Below, piece by piece: positions 33,301 to 46,689 of a stretch of DNA of 64,000 nt. Position numbers and translations under genes: made by a program. Each line of letters starts with the position of its first letter. Positions within the stretch are counted from its first letter, which is position 1. The DNA is taken from the NCBI GenBank assembly GCA_019914995.1, contig CM034130.1, forward strand, positions 2,728,001 through 2,792,000, read 5' to 3'. This DNA comes from Acanthochlamys bracteata. Lineage: Eukaryota; Streptophyta; Magnoliopsida; Pandanales; Velloziaceae. The notes under the pieces were generated by a model, which searched no databases, was not told the DNA's origin, and saw nothing but the letters and a program-made list of their open reading frames with translations.

Positions 33301-36300
33301 TAGCCACTCATATTAATATTACACACAATAATATTGTATAAAAAATAAAATATAAAAAAAAAAAGAAAAAAGTAAATTTGAAGAATTTTTCGTTTTTAAT
33401 CTGATCTTTCTTCTGTCTCTCGTTCGGCTCTCGACTTCTCTCCGGATTGCTGTCAGTAGTTTTTACCCAATCCTATTGCTTTTTTCTTCCCCCCTTTCCT
33501 CACTTCTGGCCGTTCTTCTTTTATGGACTCCAAAATCCTCTCTACAAGAAATACTTATGAAATAGAGCTTTTTTATCTTTCAAAAAAATAAATTCTATTT
33601 TTTTATCTTTCAAGAAAGATAAAAATAATTTATTATTACTTATTAATTACAGGTTAATTCAGACGTTATTATTAATTATGATATATTAATCTCGAGGAGG
33701 CTGCAATCTGTGCGGCGGACAGGGAGGAATACCTGCCGGAACCCCACCACGTGCGAATGTTCGAAACTGAAAACCCTAGTAACTGACTCTTTTCCGGGTC
33801 TACATTTTATACAGAAACTGCTAGTAGAAAAATGAAAAAAGAAATTACGCAAACCAACAAATTAGGTGTTGCTGAAATCAAAGGTTTGGAATTATTTTAA
33901 AAACTTCTACAAAAATTATAAGTTTTTTTAAAATAAGTTTACTTTTCCTATTTAGAAAAGCTATATATATAATAATTATATGGCATATAATTTATTTTAA
34001 AAAGATTTCAATATTTTAAGATATTGTAAATTTTTTGAAAAATAAAATCTAAGAACATAAGTTGAAAAAATTATTATCGAATAATTCTTAAATTTGAAGT
34101 AAATAATTTTATAAAACGTTTGAAAGTATTTATAAGAATAATTAATAAAAATAAGCTTGTAAGAATCTAATTTTATAAATATTTAAAAATAAAAGTATGT
34201 ATAATTATTTCATAAATTATAATTTATACATATATTTTAAATTTATAAAAACAATTTTAGAAAATTGTACATAAATTTTATAGAGTTGAGAAAAAGTTTT
34301 CGGTAGTGATAGAACTCTCAGAAAAGCTAACTATATTATAAAAAAACTTTCTAATATTATAAAGTATAAGTATTTAAAAAACTCAAACAAATATCTTTTC
34401 CTTAATTGTTTATATAAGATCAACAGAACATTCACTCAAACCCCACCCATGTGAGCGGAACCAAATCCCTCGTCTCCTCTCTAAAAAGTATAATAAAATT
34501 TGGAGTTCATGCAACAGTTGGGTTTCTTTTTTTTTTTTTAAATGCTTCATGCAACAAGCGACCAAGGCTTTCATGCTCCTTCGATTAATGAATAACAAAT
34601 TAACTTTTCTACATATAATAATTAAAACAGAAACAACAAATTAACTTGGAATCCTATACTTCCCACACTAGGCTTCTCCGCCGCTAATTCAGCAACTCGT
34701 CCAAATATTCTACGCTATTTTAGTATTTATACTATATGGTAATGCTAAATATAATAGTTAACCAAGTAGGTGTTTATTTTTTTAAAATTGAACCTATCAC
34801 AAAGTTCAACTTCGGCGATGAAATTATTGGGTTTTTGTTTTTCTTAGTTTCCTAATCCAATGCAAAGAGGTAGTGATTCCTTTGGTCATGCTAGCTGAGT
34901 ACTTATTCACCATACCTGCTATTAAAATAATCTGCATTATTCTAACAATAATACAGGTAAGTAGCAACTGCGCGCAGAGAGACAAACTACATTGATCGGT
35001 GATAATGTTGTTTAATTAACTAGCTATAACTACTAGAAGAAGTTGGCAAAGGTGTCAAAAAGGTTAAAACTTGATACAACTGTTACATGTTATCGATGCT
35101 TAATTGATTATTATAAATACATCTATACCACTTTCTAGTTAGTGTCTACTTAGTTTGTAGTACTAAAGTCAATTGATTAATCGCAATGAGTGCAGACATA
35201 AAGTTAAAAGTTAAAACCCACTCGTGAAGCCTTAAAATTGTCGTTTTATACTTGTAATCGTAGTACGGATAGAACAGAGGTACAGCTCTCTATTGACTAT
35301 TTTAGTATTTATGAGCTCGCACAGTTGCACTGCATATGCTTTAATTTAATTAGAGAAAAATTTTCATTTACAACTTGACAGTCTGCTAATTATGATATGG
35401 TTGAAATAAGAAATAAAGCATACTTGTCACAACCCGATGCATATAGGTCAATGTAGAAACCGTTCGTCTGTAATTTAAATTGGTCCGGACCTTGAAGTAA
35501 CATATCTATGCAGTCTATTCGAATTGATTCGGATCAATCCGGCATCCGATCGAATATGTCAACTTGAGAGTTTTAACTTTAAAAAAATGGAAGAACTTAC
35601 AAGTAATAAATTGAATAACCTACAAGCAATAAAACCAATTCATCGCGGTTGTAGAATTTTTCTTTTTTGAAAAATAAAGACATTCCAAAATATTTTTATC
35701 TTTTTTGAAAAACGAACTCTATTTTTTTTTACTTTCAAAAAATAATAAAAATATGCATAAAAAAATCTCACTCTGTAGAATTTTTCTATATTTTCTAAAT
35801 TTTTAAATAAATTTTTTATATATTTATAAAATATATATTAAAAAATATAAAATAGAAAAAAATTGATAAGCGATTTTGAAATCTTTGCATACAAATGCTC
35901 ATCGAACAGAGAAATCCATGCAATAATCCTCTTGCTTCTCCTCTTTTTAATTTTCTTTGGCCCCATGATATCTTTCTTTATTTCCTTCTTCTTTCTTTAA
36001 TGTTTTTCTTATTTTGATTTCTTTCTCTTCTTTACCTACAAAGCATATAAAATTTAGCTTATAAAATATAAAAATCAATCTTAAGCTATATCAAAAGATA
36101 TTAACAAGCATATATAAAATATATGTTTATCAATTATCATCAAAACCATCAAAACTAACATCAAATTCCAACAATTTTCTCCTTTTTTGTGATGGCAAAA
36201 TAAATTAAAAATTATTGATTTATGATTCTACAAAGCATAATGATTATTCATTACAAACAAAAGAGAGATTGTTTTTGTTACCAAAAAGAGTGTAAGAATT

Positions 36301-39300
36301 CTTTCGATTCTCTTTTAATAAATTATCCTCCTTACTGAATGTATTATTGGCACTTCTATTTTTCTGCGTATAATAATTCTTTTCTCTCTCCTTTTTTTTG
36401 TCATCACAAAAAGAGTGGAAGATTATTGAGCAATTTGTAATATTTACGTAGAATCATAATTGAGATAAGATGCTCATGAAAGATTTATAAAGCATATAGT
36501 TATAATGCATAAGAAATGTATTCATATAATTTAGGAAGCAACATGGCTGTATATTTTACCTTAATTTATCTTTGCTGAAAAGGATATACCTCACCATATC
36601 TTGCTGATAAAGATTTGTCCTCATGTTTATACTTGAGAAAAACATGTTGAATTTCTACCCCTTACAAGTGTAATGTATGCCTTACTTCTTATTATATTCT
36701 TATATTTGTGTTGATGGTGCACAATAAGAGCAGCTCTTGGTTGTACAGAATATTTAATAAAAAGTTATTTCTTCTCTATTTGAGCTGCAGTTGGTTATTC
36801 TTCGACTATTTTTGTATATAAATATATTTCCTCACTGTTTTCATCCAAAATATATTACTACAAATATCTCTTCTCGGCCATGAATTAGCTCAATATAGTG
36901 CAGTAAATATAACTAAAAAAGTGCAAAATAAAATTTTCCTTCAGATTTTACAAACATAACTCAAATTAGTAATATTTATCAAACGAGAAACTTATTTAAA
37001 AACTCATTAAAATCATCATTTTAAAAACAATTTTACGATACATCCAGATCAATACGATAATTTATAAAATTATGTCATACAAATTCACAATGTTATGTAG
37101 CAATTGCATTCAACAATTGGCCAAAAAGAGTCAAGAGAGAATTTTATCCATACCTTATTTGTGCTTTATTGTTTTACTTGACAAAGAGAATTTTCGTGTG
37201 ATATATGTCAACTAATCCCTTTTACAGTCATCAACTATTTGATTTTGAATCAATAGAAACTTTTCAAGCAAGTTTAGCAATCCATTTTTAGAAAATTCTT
37301 TCTTACAGAAGATGACACTTTACTACCAGTAAGAAGAGCGTTGCATGTCCTTGTTAGCACACAATAGATCCAGTAAATATTTATTGACTTGCAGAGAAAA
37401 AATATCTCATATAGATCATATTTTTCTTTACCAGGACATTTGGACTTCTCTTCCTTAATATGTGCTTTCATTGTACAAAGGCATAATCTTCTTATTGTTG
37501 ATGTACTTAATAACCTCTCATCTCAATAAAAACCTGCGTATAGAAGAATTAGTAAGAAATTTTTCCAGCAAGCAAGTTGTAATTCTAGCAAAGTGCTTTG
37601 CTTTTGATGAAGTAGGCATTTGTTTTTTCACTTGCAAAGGCATTCAGTTACCTAAAATTAAATAGCATTTCACAAGACATCAGACTCATAGCATTTCTCC
37701 TGCAGGAACCAGTGTGAGTTCACATAAATCTCATTATATTATATGTATACTTTCCTCATTCTTTGACTTTGGTTCCTCATTTTGCCATAGCTAGATGATA
37801 GTATATATGTATCCTTATTTCAACAACATGATAGATTCTATAACTACTTTCTTATTCTATAGAATATAATTTTAATACTTTCACTTAATTTATTTCTTTT
37901 AGCATCAAAAGATCTTCAATAAATATTATTATGCACAAGGGCTCACAACTTTTTTAACGATTTACCATTTGATGAATAATATCTTCCACAAAAAATATAT
38001 ATTATCATAAGCTTTCAATAAGTTTTCAGAACACATAAGAAAGCACATTTATAGCTCACTTGAAAACAAAACCATTAATTAAACATACTTTTCAAAGATA
38101 ACGAATTCATGAAAATTTATACTAGCAAATAAAGTATGTTCGTAAAATCTTTTCGCAATATTCACAATTATTTTGAAAGATTCATTCACACTCTAAAAAT
38201 AATTATGCATCAAGGCCATGAGATCTTGACATATCTCAAAAATTAATATAAGGACAATATACTTACTTTTTGATTGAGATATATATTTTTTTATTTTTAA
38301 ATAATAAATATATAGGGTACATGTTGATGACTTTTTGTGAATATTACTGAACTTAAACTTGAATACAAATGATGTAATTTGGAAAGACTCATTGCATTTC
38401 AATGGTTTCAACAGAGAGTTGTTAATATTCTCTTAAGATTCCAGTTGGCTATTCATTTGCTGAAATGTACATTTCTTCATTGTTTTCAACTAAACCTATA
38501 AAACAGCTCTCATATAGGCGTCGCAGGGGTTTTCAGATTTGATTTTTATTTTAATTAGACCTTTGATAAAAATAAATCTTGAAGGCTTGGAAATGATATT
38601 TTGAATTGTAGAATCTAAGTCTCTATACCATAGATGTCCACTTTTCTGCAAGCTTTCAACTAGACAATTTTATGGTTAGAAAATCATCAATATATGACAC
38701 ATATGTCTTACATTTTCTCTTACAGTAAAGTGCTTCTATTCAGATGCAATTTCGTTGATAATTTTTTGTTTATCAAGGTAAAAGATCAATCATCAAAGTT
38801 TGCGCAATATTCTAATGATTTACACATTGTTGGACACTAGTGTTGCCACAAATTATACTTTCTTTACTTTGTATTTCTCTTGCAACTATTAGTAGCATAT
38901 ATACCAAATAAAAAGGTTCTAAAACATCATTAACACATACATTAATATCTATTAAAAATTTGGATATCCAAGATTCATAAATTTCAGTCAAAGATGAATT
39001 GCAATAACTTTCATTTATATTTATAGACTAATAACATCAAATAATTTGGCAATCATCAAAGTCATTATAGGAATGAATTACTTACATCACCGTTGAAGAG
39101 TTTATAGAAAAAAACTTATCTAATTGGTATATAAAATTTTTTATTTCTAAAGTGTTGATGATTTTGAGAGTTTTTTTACATCTATATTTTTTTATTTAGA
39201 CCATAGTTTTTCGTTAATTTGGAATGATGAGTTACATATTCATTATTGCTTACAACATAAGAGGTGGATGGATTACCTTTCAAAATAATCAAATGTTTAG

Positions 39301-42300
39301 TAGTAAAGCATTTAGCACTTGTATTAAAGGGATTGTTGCTTACCTCTTTCGAAAACAGTTGCTCTAAGGAACCAATGTTCCTCTTACCTTATTATTTTCA
39401 TACCAATAAGAACTTCCCTTATGACCCTTTCTACTATAATGAAAATACTTAATCAAGGAGATAGAAGATATCTGCAAAACAGTAGAATTATTAGCATTAG
39501 AGCAACTAGTTGTTTTAGTATAAGAATAATATTTTACTTTTTCCGCAAATGGTTGCTACTGCGATGATGTCTATTGCCGTTACCTTTCTTTCTAAATGAT
39601 CTTACTAGATAAGCATCTTAATGTGTTTTCTTTGCTTTCAGTTGCCTTACCTCGTCTTTTAACATCATAGATTTCGTGAGATATGATTTGTTGGCCATAT
39701 AGACCTTGGTCAGCTCCTCATTCAAGTCGTTGCATTTTGCATATAATTCACCATTTACTTCTTCCAACTTATAGATCTTATCATATATATTTTCGGAGGT
39801 TGAAGCACATGAAGGGCCAAAGGTACTAAAATATGAGCCATCAATCTTTCATGCAGCCTGGCATTTTGTTCAATCAGTCCTCTATTTTCAACTTGAAGTG
39901 CATACACTTTAACAGTCATATGATCATAATCAACACTTAATGAATCATTTATAACATTTATCTTATCTTCAAGAATATCTTTTAATGTGAATTCTTTTTT
40001 AATTAATATTGCATTCTTATCATTGATTTCATTCAAGCAATGTTTCATAATTCTATTTTTGCTGTTCTCATCTATGTATTGCATACAAATTATAGAACGC
40101 TTTTTACAAATCAATATTTAAATCATCACTTTCAGAAGAGCTTACCTCAGAGGAGTATTCACTATTGACCATCATACAATGAATCATTTCGTCTTGCTGA
40201 TTTCTTATGATTATGCCTACATCAAAAAATGCTTTATTTTTATCATGCTTACTTGGTTCAGCAAGTTTCTCACTACATTTCTTCATGCATTTCTTCCAAT
40301 TTGTATCGTATTTCTTTACCTATACAATAAAGATAAGTATGATTAAATAGTTCAGAATTCAAAGTACGACAGAGTAATTACATAGCATAAGAATTCAAAA
40401 AAGTAAAGTTATGGTTTTCTGGAATTTGTTTGGTACCTTTAACTCCTTTTACAATCATCCATAACATGTAATTTTGAGCCTTTAAAATTACTGTCATTTT
40501 TATCTTCCATTGCAGGTTGTTGTTTTGGTCAAACAATGGAGGGCAATCAAGTGATCTTGCTAATTTCTCAATAAGAGTTAAGTTTGTCATAGGATCTTTT
40601 CCTCAAGGTGGTTAAACTTTTTGTTTGAAGGCCCGCTTGATTTTAATTGTTGTTTAAATCTGTACAACCAACACAAAAAAGGAGGAGTGAATTGAGTTGG
40701 TAGCTAAAAAATTTAATATAATATTTCTAACTGAACAGAGCTTAATTTTCTACAAAATAGCAGCATTACAATCGACTGGACTTAAATAAATTTTCTGTTT
40801 AGTATTTTCTGTTTAGCTCAAGTGCAATTAATATAAGAAAATTATTAACACATAAATACGCAGGATTTATATAGTTTGGCAAATAAATTTGCCTACATCT
40901 ACGGTCACTTTTCGTTAAGAATAAATTCCACTAATCCTTGTCAAATTGGTACAATATTAAGGTAATGCGTTTAGCCAAACATCATTGTCTTAATCGGTTC
41001 TCTTTTTGAGATGAACCACCAACAGCCTACTAGACTCACAAGTCTCTCCGACCGCTAACACACAAGCTTTAGCCAAAACTTTGTGCAAATATGTAGCTTC
41101 TTATAAGACTAGTACAGCTAAAAAGGTTTACCCAAATTCTTCTTACCGAATGTGTTTGTTACAAGCAACTTTAAAGTACAGATTCTCTCTCACAAGATTG
41201 AATTAAACTAAAATAAGGAGAGGATCAAAAGAAATACCGATAGTGTTATCTCAGTAAAGCTCTGGCAGTTGGTGGAGAGTGATAGTGTGTTTTCTCTATA
41301 TAAGATTTTTCTTCTATATAGCTCTGTTTTTTACTTCTTAGTTTCTCTCTCTCATTTTATTTTTCTCTTCTTCTCCTATTATATTTTTCTCTTCTCCGAC
41401 TAAAGAATTTTTGAATCTCTTAGCGGTAGGAAATTCTTCGATTGTCTCCCCCGTGTGCTTGCTAGAGTAATATCAATTTGCTCTTATACGCCGCAGCCAT
41501 TCGGGTTCCATCAAATAGTTCTTCAACGGTTAGATCAACTTGCTCTTGATGGAGGTAAGTAAAATATCCTTCCAGCTAGCACTTATATGTCAATTATTCT
41601 GCTGGTATGATTTGATTTGATCTTTCTTTTTATCATTAAATAATCTTGTCGGTAATTCAATTCTTCCCGCTTGTGCTTCTCTATTTTTTCTGTAGTGTAT
41701 TTTTTTCTTCATTGTAGTGGCACTCGGTATGAAGATGATGATCCGATCAAGTATTGGAGTGGCTCAAGTTCAATTTCAATTTTTCTTCTTAGTTCATCGA
41801 TCACCAGTGATGTGTTAAGTAAAGTATTCATTGGCTCTATGATGGCTTCAAAGAATGAACTTGCTTCTTGTGAGGTACAATGTGTAGGCTTGTAAATGCT
41901 AATAATTTGAAATCTATTATCATCTTGAAATTCTAGAAAGATCAACTCTAACATGCAAAGAAGGGATGTTTGAATTTTATTTTGTAAATTTTATATGAAG
42001 CTCTTTGTAGAATATTTTTTTATCAGCTTTACTGTTTAAATCATTTTGTGTAGTAGTTCTATATAACATGTTATTGTTATATGTCTTTGTAGCAACATAG
42101 TGAATCAAGTGTATGTATGCTATTTGTAATCAATCTTTTACTTTTCTTGTATGAAAATTGAAATTTAATTTTGAGTTCAAATCTTATATGATGATAGAAT
42201 GGTTCTGATGGCAACTTGGCACTATATTTTTTTATGATTTTATATTGTACTTGAAGTGTATGATAGTGGATATAAAGTTCAAAATGTCTTCAAAAATTGG

Positions 42301-42840
42301 CTTCAAACGGATGAGAAAATTTTGATCAAACTTTTTCTGAAAATAGGCTTCAGTGTTGTTTGATTTTCTACAATGCATATTTCTGAATTTTTTTCCAATA
42401 TTTTATAAATTTTTTGAGCTTCTATATATCATAATTTGATGAAATCTTTAGTAAAAATTGTTGTGTATGTTGTTATACCTATGGTAAAAATATCATTCTC
42501 AAACTGAATTTGCATCACGATCAAAACTGCCTCTGAAATCTGTAAGATGATTATTTTCTCTCGAATCAGGATCAGCAACAATCTAGTCAGCTGTTATTCG
42601 TGAAACTTCACTGTTCTGCTCTGATCGATCTGCTCTGTTCTGCTGTTTCAACACTTAACTGATTTTTTCTTGTGCCCGATGTAAAGTTTCTATAAAGTAG
42701 CTGGTTGAACTATAAATATTTATTAGAAAGAATTTATGTTTTCAATTCTGCACAGTTCAGTTAACCCATTAGTTCATATAACTCATAAAATATAATTCTT
42801 AATATTTGTTATTATCAAAATCAATATTGGAATTCCAACA
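30383..42840 (-). mobile_element. Large composite Copia-type LTR element, broken
   Basis: Minus-strand element of about 12.5 kb between ATAAG (30,378-30,382) and ATAAC (42,841-42,845), a near-matching 5-bp duplication. The 5' LTR is 40,648-42,840 (2.19 kb, TGTTGGAATT...AACA). The 3' LTR is 30,383 to about 32,588, clearly diverged (roughly 10-15 percent by eye, so several million years old). A degenerate initiator-Met primer site lies next to the 5' LTR. A gag-like region is at about 39,750-40,590 (FDQNNNLQWKIKMTVILKAQNY; UBN2-like), followed by a zinc-knuckle-like trace and faint pol remnants. A polypurine stretch with an LTR-like start lies at about 36,165, with gene-like and AT-rich sequence beyond it. 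The element therefore contains nested or captured DNA. Long LTRs and this gag style suggest SIRE/Maximus, low confidence. Broken many times; no working protein. Confidence 0.75.
32589..36164. other. Nested or captured DNA inside the large element
   Basis: No intact gene. About 32,590-33,540 resembles decayed retroelement sequence (TCTCGCAAGTGCACGG motif). About 33,690-33,830 is unusually GC-rich and, read on the minus strand, has TATAAAA followed by ACTAGGGTTTTCAG and a short open stretch, like the promoter and 5' end of a plant gene. About 34,400-35,600 is unassigned. About 35,650-35,910 is a MITE of the 846-1102 family. Its presence inside an LTR element points to nested insertion or transduction. 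Confidence 0.45.
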
Positions 42841-43454
42841 ATAACCATTCCTGTGATTTTATTTTTAATATTCTGCTTTTTAAACGATTGACTTTAGTGT
42901 ATTTAAGTCATAAATTCTGGTTTTTTATGGGAAATAATTTTACTTATATATTCGGAGACTTAGACAAATGATTTTAAGGTCAAGTATAAGTGGACGAAAA
43001 GAGTCTGATTCAATTTTCTAAATAGCCATCATAATTTTCCTGTATTAACGATTTTGGTTTCACAAAAATATGCGACTGTGACGACCAAGAAAAAATTGAC
43101 CGTTTGAGACAAATAGGTGATCGGACTCTCTACCTCAAGCCAGCACTGAACCTTATACTTCGTACTATCGTATTAAAAAGTAACCATAGAATATTTTCAG
43201 ATACATAAATATTATTTATGGCCAAATTTTCATACATATTTTATGTGTTTTGATCATTGAACTGGCAATACCAATTAATTTCCAAGCATTTATCTAGGAA
43301 CTATTTACTAAAAGAGCCACAACGAATGAAAACCATTGGCTGTACTAAACTTCGCGGCCTCTGTAAAACCAAATGATCCTTTTATTGGGGATAACTTCAC
43401 TACGGCAACTTTCTTAACCTTCTCAGAGTTATGCTTTCTTATACAACAAAAGAT
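33627..43454 (+). repeat. Left arm of a 9.8-kb inverted repeat
   Basis: This stretch is repeated in reverse complement at 49,103-58,933. It contains most of the large Copia-type element (5' LTR, interior and foreign DNA) and about 615 bp of the 3' flank of receptor kinase E. Sample comparisons along the arm show very high identity, around 98 percent or better, with differences grouped in short patches. The outer end is near AATTTATTATTAC (33,627) and the inner end ATACAACAAAAGAT (43,454). This arm is the source: it lies in its ancestral context between units D and E. Confidence 0.9.
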
Positions 43455-43610
43455 TCATTCATTTAATGTTAATATAGTATCTAATGATTGCTATGATTCC
43501 TTTGGACTGATTGAAGATGATCTTGAGTTTGGTGCACCTGTCGTCGGTTGAGCTTTGAGATGATCAGATTAGGTGACTACAATCTGTATCACTTTTGCCT
43601 TTTGCATTGA
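42841..43610. other. 3' flank of receptor kinase E
   Basis: Non-coding; homologous to 20,962-22,346 downstream of copy D but without the hAT MITE. It shows the empty site of that MITE at about 43,417-43,434. Its first 615 bp are included in the inverted repeat. Confidence 0.65.
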
Positions 43611-46160
43611 TCATGACTTCATAAGTTGAAGAGTTCTTGGAATTGGAGGAGTTTCAACATCTGCAACCTTCTCCAATACCTGAACAACTTGGCCCATCGT
43701 CGGTCGATCGCTTTCATCGTCTTGAATGCACCAGCATGCCACCAGACATGCTCTTTCAACTTCTTCCATATCTGCTTCGCCCTCCAGTCTCTTGTCCAAC
43801 AAAGGAAAAGCATCTCTTTCTTGCAATTTACGTGCTGCGTACAAGGGATAGTAAAATGAACTGTTATTGTCGTCACTGTCAGAATTCCTCTTCCCTGATA
43901 TGATCTCAAAAAGCATAAGCCCATAGCTATAAACATCAGCTTTGGCAGTGATTGCCATGCCTGATATCCATTCTGGTGCCAGGTAACCAAAAGTGCCGCG
44001 CAATGTGGTCAAGACCCTGCTGAAATCCCTACCCATGAGTTTTGCTAGCCCAAAATCTGCAACCTTTGCGTTGAACGAGGAGTCTAGCAGGATGTTTTCA
44101 GGCTTGATGTCACAGTGTATGATTCGGTCCCTGCATTCCTCATGAAGATAAGCCAATCCTCTTGCAGTGCCGAGAGCAATATTATATCTTGTGTTCCAAT
44201 CCATGACAGCATTCTTGTTATGAAACAATTGGTGATGGAGAGAACCATTTGGTAGATATTCGTATACTAGCAACCTTTTGTTTCCTTCAGAGCAGAAACC
44301 GCGGAGGCGGACAAGGTTGATGTGTTGGATTGTGCCGACTGTGCTAACCTCAGCCCGGAACTGCTTCTCACCTTGGTGGAAACCTTCTAGCTTCTTCACT
44401 GCAATGGGCATTGGTGATGAATCAGGTAATGTCAACTCCCCTTTGAACACTGAGCCAAACCCTCCTTTGCCAAGCTTGTCGGAGAAATTCTTCGTAACAT
44501 GTTTGAGCTCTCCATAGCTGTACACTACCAAGTTCTCTTTTATGGCCTTTGACATCAAGCTTCTGCGTATTCGTTGTCTCCGAATGATTGAAAGGCAAAT
44601 AGTGCTTGAGCAAAGTAGTACAGCCGCTGAGCTAATAGCAACAACCAGAGTAGTGCTTCTTGCCTTTCTATGCTTAGAATAACTTGCTAAATCATAAGCA
44701 GATACTCGTATATAGATGGCGTTACCAGTTCCGTCATTATATTGTTGAAGGTTATAAAGATCTCCATACCATAACATGCAAGTACTATTGTAGGAATAAG
44801 CAGTGCATGAGCAATTGCTGAGACAAGCCGACTTACATTCGCTAGCATTGCCCAGTATTAGTGTATGAAGATTGACATCGGGTAACCTCATATAGTTCAT
44901 CTGAAAGAACACGTCTGTAGAAGCGGTAGTGTTGGTGTGACATTGCAACGCGGTGTCCCTCTTGCAACCGAAGCTTTGGTCACCAAGCCTCCAGTATTTT
45001 GGAGATGCTGGGCTAAAACTCCTAGTGTCATGAACTCAGAATTAGTTATCTATAAATTAATAAAGCTACGTACGATTCAACAACTACTATAAACATAATT
45101 TTACTTTTTTGAGATAAAAAGAGGATTTCCTTAGTTTCCTTTTGCCCGGAAAATGTTAACATCTCTTGTACCTGATGCAATCGCATGGCGGGGAGGCCCC
45201 CTCATTACATATTCCAAATGGGCCACAGCGGCCATAAACGGAGCACTGGAACCTTGGTCCTTTGTAGAAGAGAGCCCAGTTGCTTCCGCCGCTGATCAAC
45301 GCCTGCCCCAGATAATCCCCTGAACTGTGCGCCACGTCCTCGAGTATAAAATTCATGCTCTTTAATTCATTGGCAACCGAGTAAGTGAAGTAGCTCTCAT
45401 TCGCATTGTCGACATATGTATATGTAATATTAATAGGATACGCAGGTGGTACTTTAATCAGCATCTCCGGAATGTTGCTGAATGATTGGCCTGTCCACAA
45501 TCCCGTGGTCCAGTAGGCTTTCGTCGATCGCCACTTTAAAAAGAACTGGCTCGTCCCGTTCTCGTCAATTGACAAAGAAAACGGACCGGGTGATGGATCG
45601 TCGCTGGTATTCCATGAAGTCAGCACTTGTACTTGCTTGGTCAGTTTGTTCCTTCCCATCTTTAAACCGGGCAACACGAGATGCGTTGGGTGGTCGAAGC
45701 TTTGCCATATCACACTACCGTCATCTTTAATCAGAAGAAGATTTCCGGTGTCTCTTAGTATTACAGCAGTAGTATTGGGTTTGGATATTGAAGTTATGTT
45801 GGAGGACCATATCAAGGTTTTGGACTGTGAAAGGAAAAGAACTAGATTGCCATCATCGGAAATTTTGAACTCGGTTGCTTTTGGATCGGAAAGTGGTGTT
45901 TCTCTGTTGGCGATCCAGACTACATTGAGCTGGGTTTTGGGGAAATTGTTCAACCAAATGCCAAGGTAGTAGCTGGACGAGTTACCTGGTTGGAAGAAGC
46001 CAAAAGCGAAGGTCCCATTGCTGGAGACCAGAGTCTTGTCGCCAGAGATAGATTGGTTATGTCTTAAAGTATCTGCATACCCAGAAGCCAGTGAAGTTTG
46101 AGAATAGGTAGTGAGACAGTTTAGAGCTAAGAAGAGCATGAAGCTGGTCTTTTCCAACAT
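43611..46160 (-). CDS. G-type lectin S-receptor-like Ser/Thr kinase, copy E
   Basis: Exon 1 is 46,160-45,172 and exon 2 is 45,021-43,611, with a 150-nt intron at the shared position, giving 799 residues. It has a signal peptide (MLEKTSFMLFLALNCLTTYSQ), bulb-lectin, S-locus, EGF/PAN and transmembrane helix (about 455-476). The kinase has GKGGFGSVFKG, IAVKK, HCDIKPEN (about 632) and DFGLAK, non-RD as in its paralogues. It is the most diverged of the three intact copies in the extracellular half (VPPAYPINITYTYVDNANES), where ligand contacts would lie, while the kinase stays close to B and C. It sits alone in the 5.65-kb spacer of the giant inverted repeat, so recombination between the arms could flip it. 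No TATA box is seen at the place used by B and C, so its promoter may differ. Otherwise intact. Confidence 0.92.
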
Positions 46161-46680
46161 TCTTGGAATCTTGGTAAATAGAAAAATGTTCTAGTTTGTA
46201 GCTAGCTACTAGAGAAGGAAATATATAACATTTTGTTTTTTGGTTGATGTGTTGTCATCGTATTTTTCTAATTTTCAGTCAGCAGATAGTAAAAGCAGCT
46301 TAATTAGTGGGCGGGTGGTTGGTTTAGATTCGGCGTGCTCGGCAAGGAATAAGGAAAGACTTGAAGATCTCTACGCGCATGCGTAGTGGACGGGTTGTTT
46401 GTTTAGAATTTAAAAGAAGGGTCGTTTGCAATTACTTATTTTAAAAATATGATTTTTTTAAAAATAAATAGTTAAAAAGTAAATGATATAATAAGTTTTA
46501 AAAATTATCAAGTAGTCCCAAAACTGAACGAAAGACTTGAAATTTCTACTGAAGACTAAAACCGAAGTTTGAGATCGTACGCGCTGAACGGTTGACAAGG
46601 GAGAAAGTAAGTTAACCTTCTGTTTTCTGTGCTCGCATTTTCTACCTCCTTAGGAAATCGCTATATGACATTATAATATG
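46161..46680 (-). promoter_or_regulatory. Upstream region of receptor kinase E
   Basis: Shares the leader (GTAGCTAGCTACTAGAGAAGG) and scattered blocks with B and C. It is shorter and rearranged, with an insertion of AT-rich DNA around 46,430-46,520. The block with AACGGTTGACAAGGGAGAAAG at about 46,597 is kept. The TATATAAAGA of B and C is not. Confidence 0.45.
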
Positions 46681-46689
46681 CATCAATAT

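Noticed and set aside
37274-38411. Short open frames repeated exactly at 54,149-55,290
   Set aside because: They recur because the region is in the inverted repeat. Composition is AT-driven and no domain is recognisable, so they are not conserved genes.
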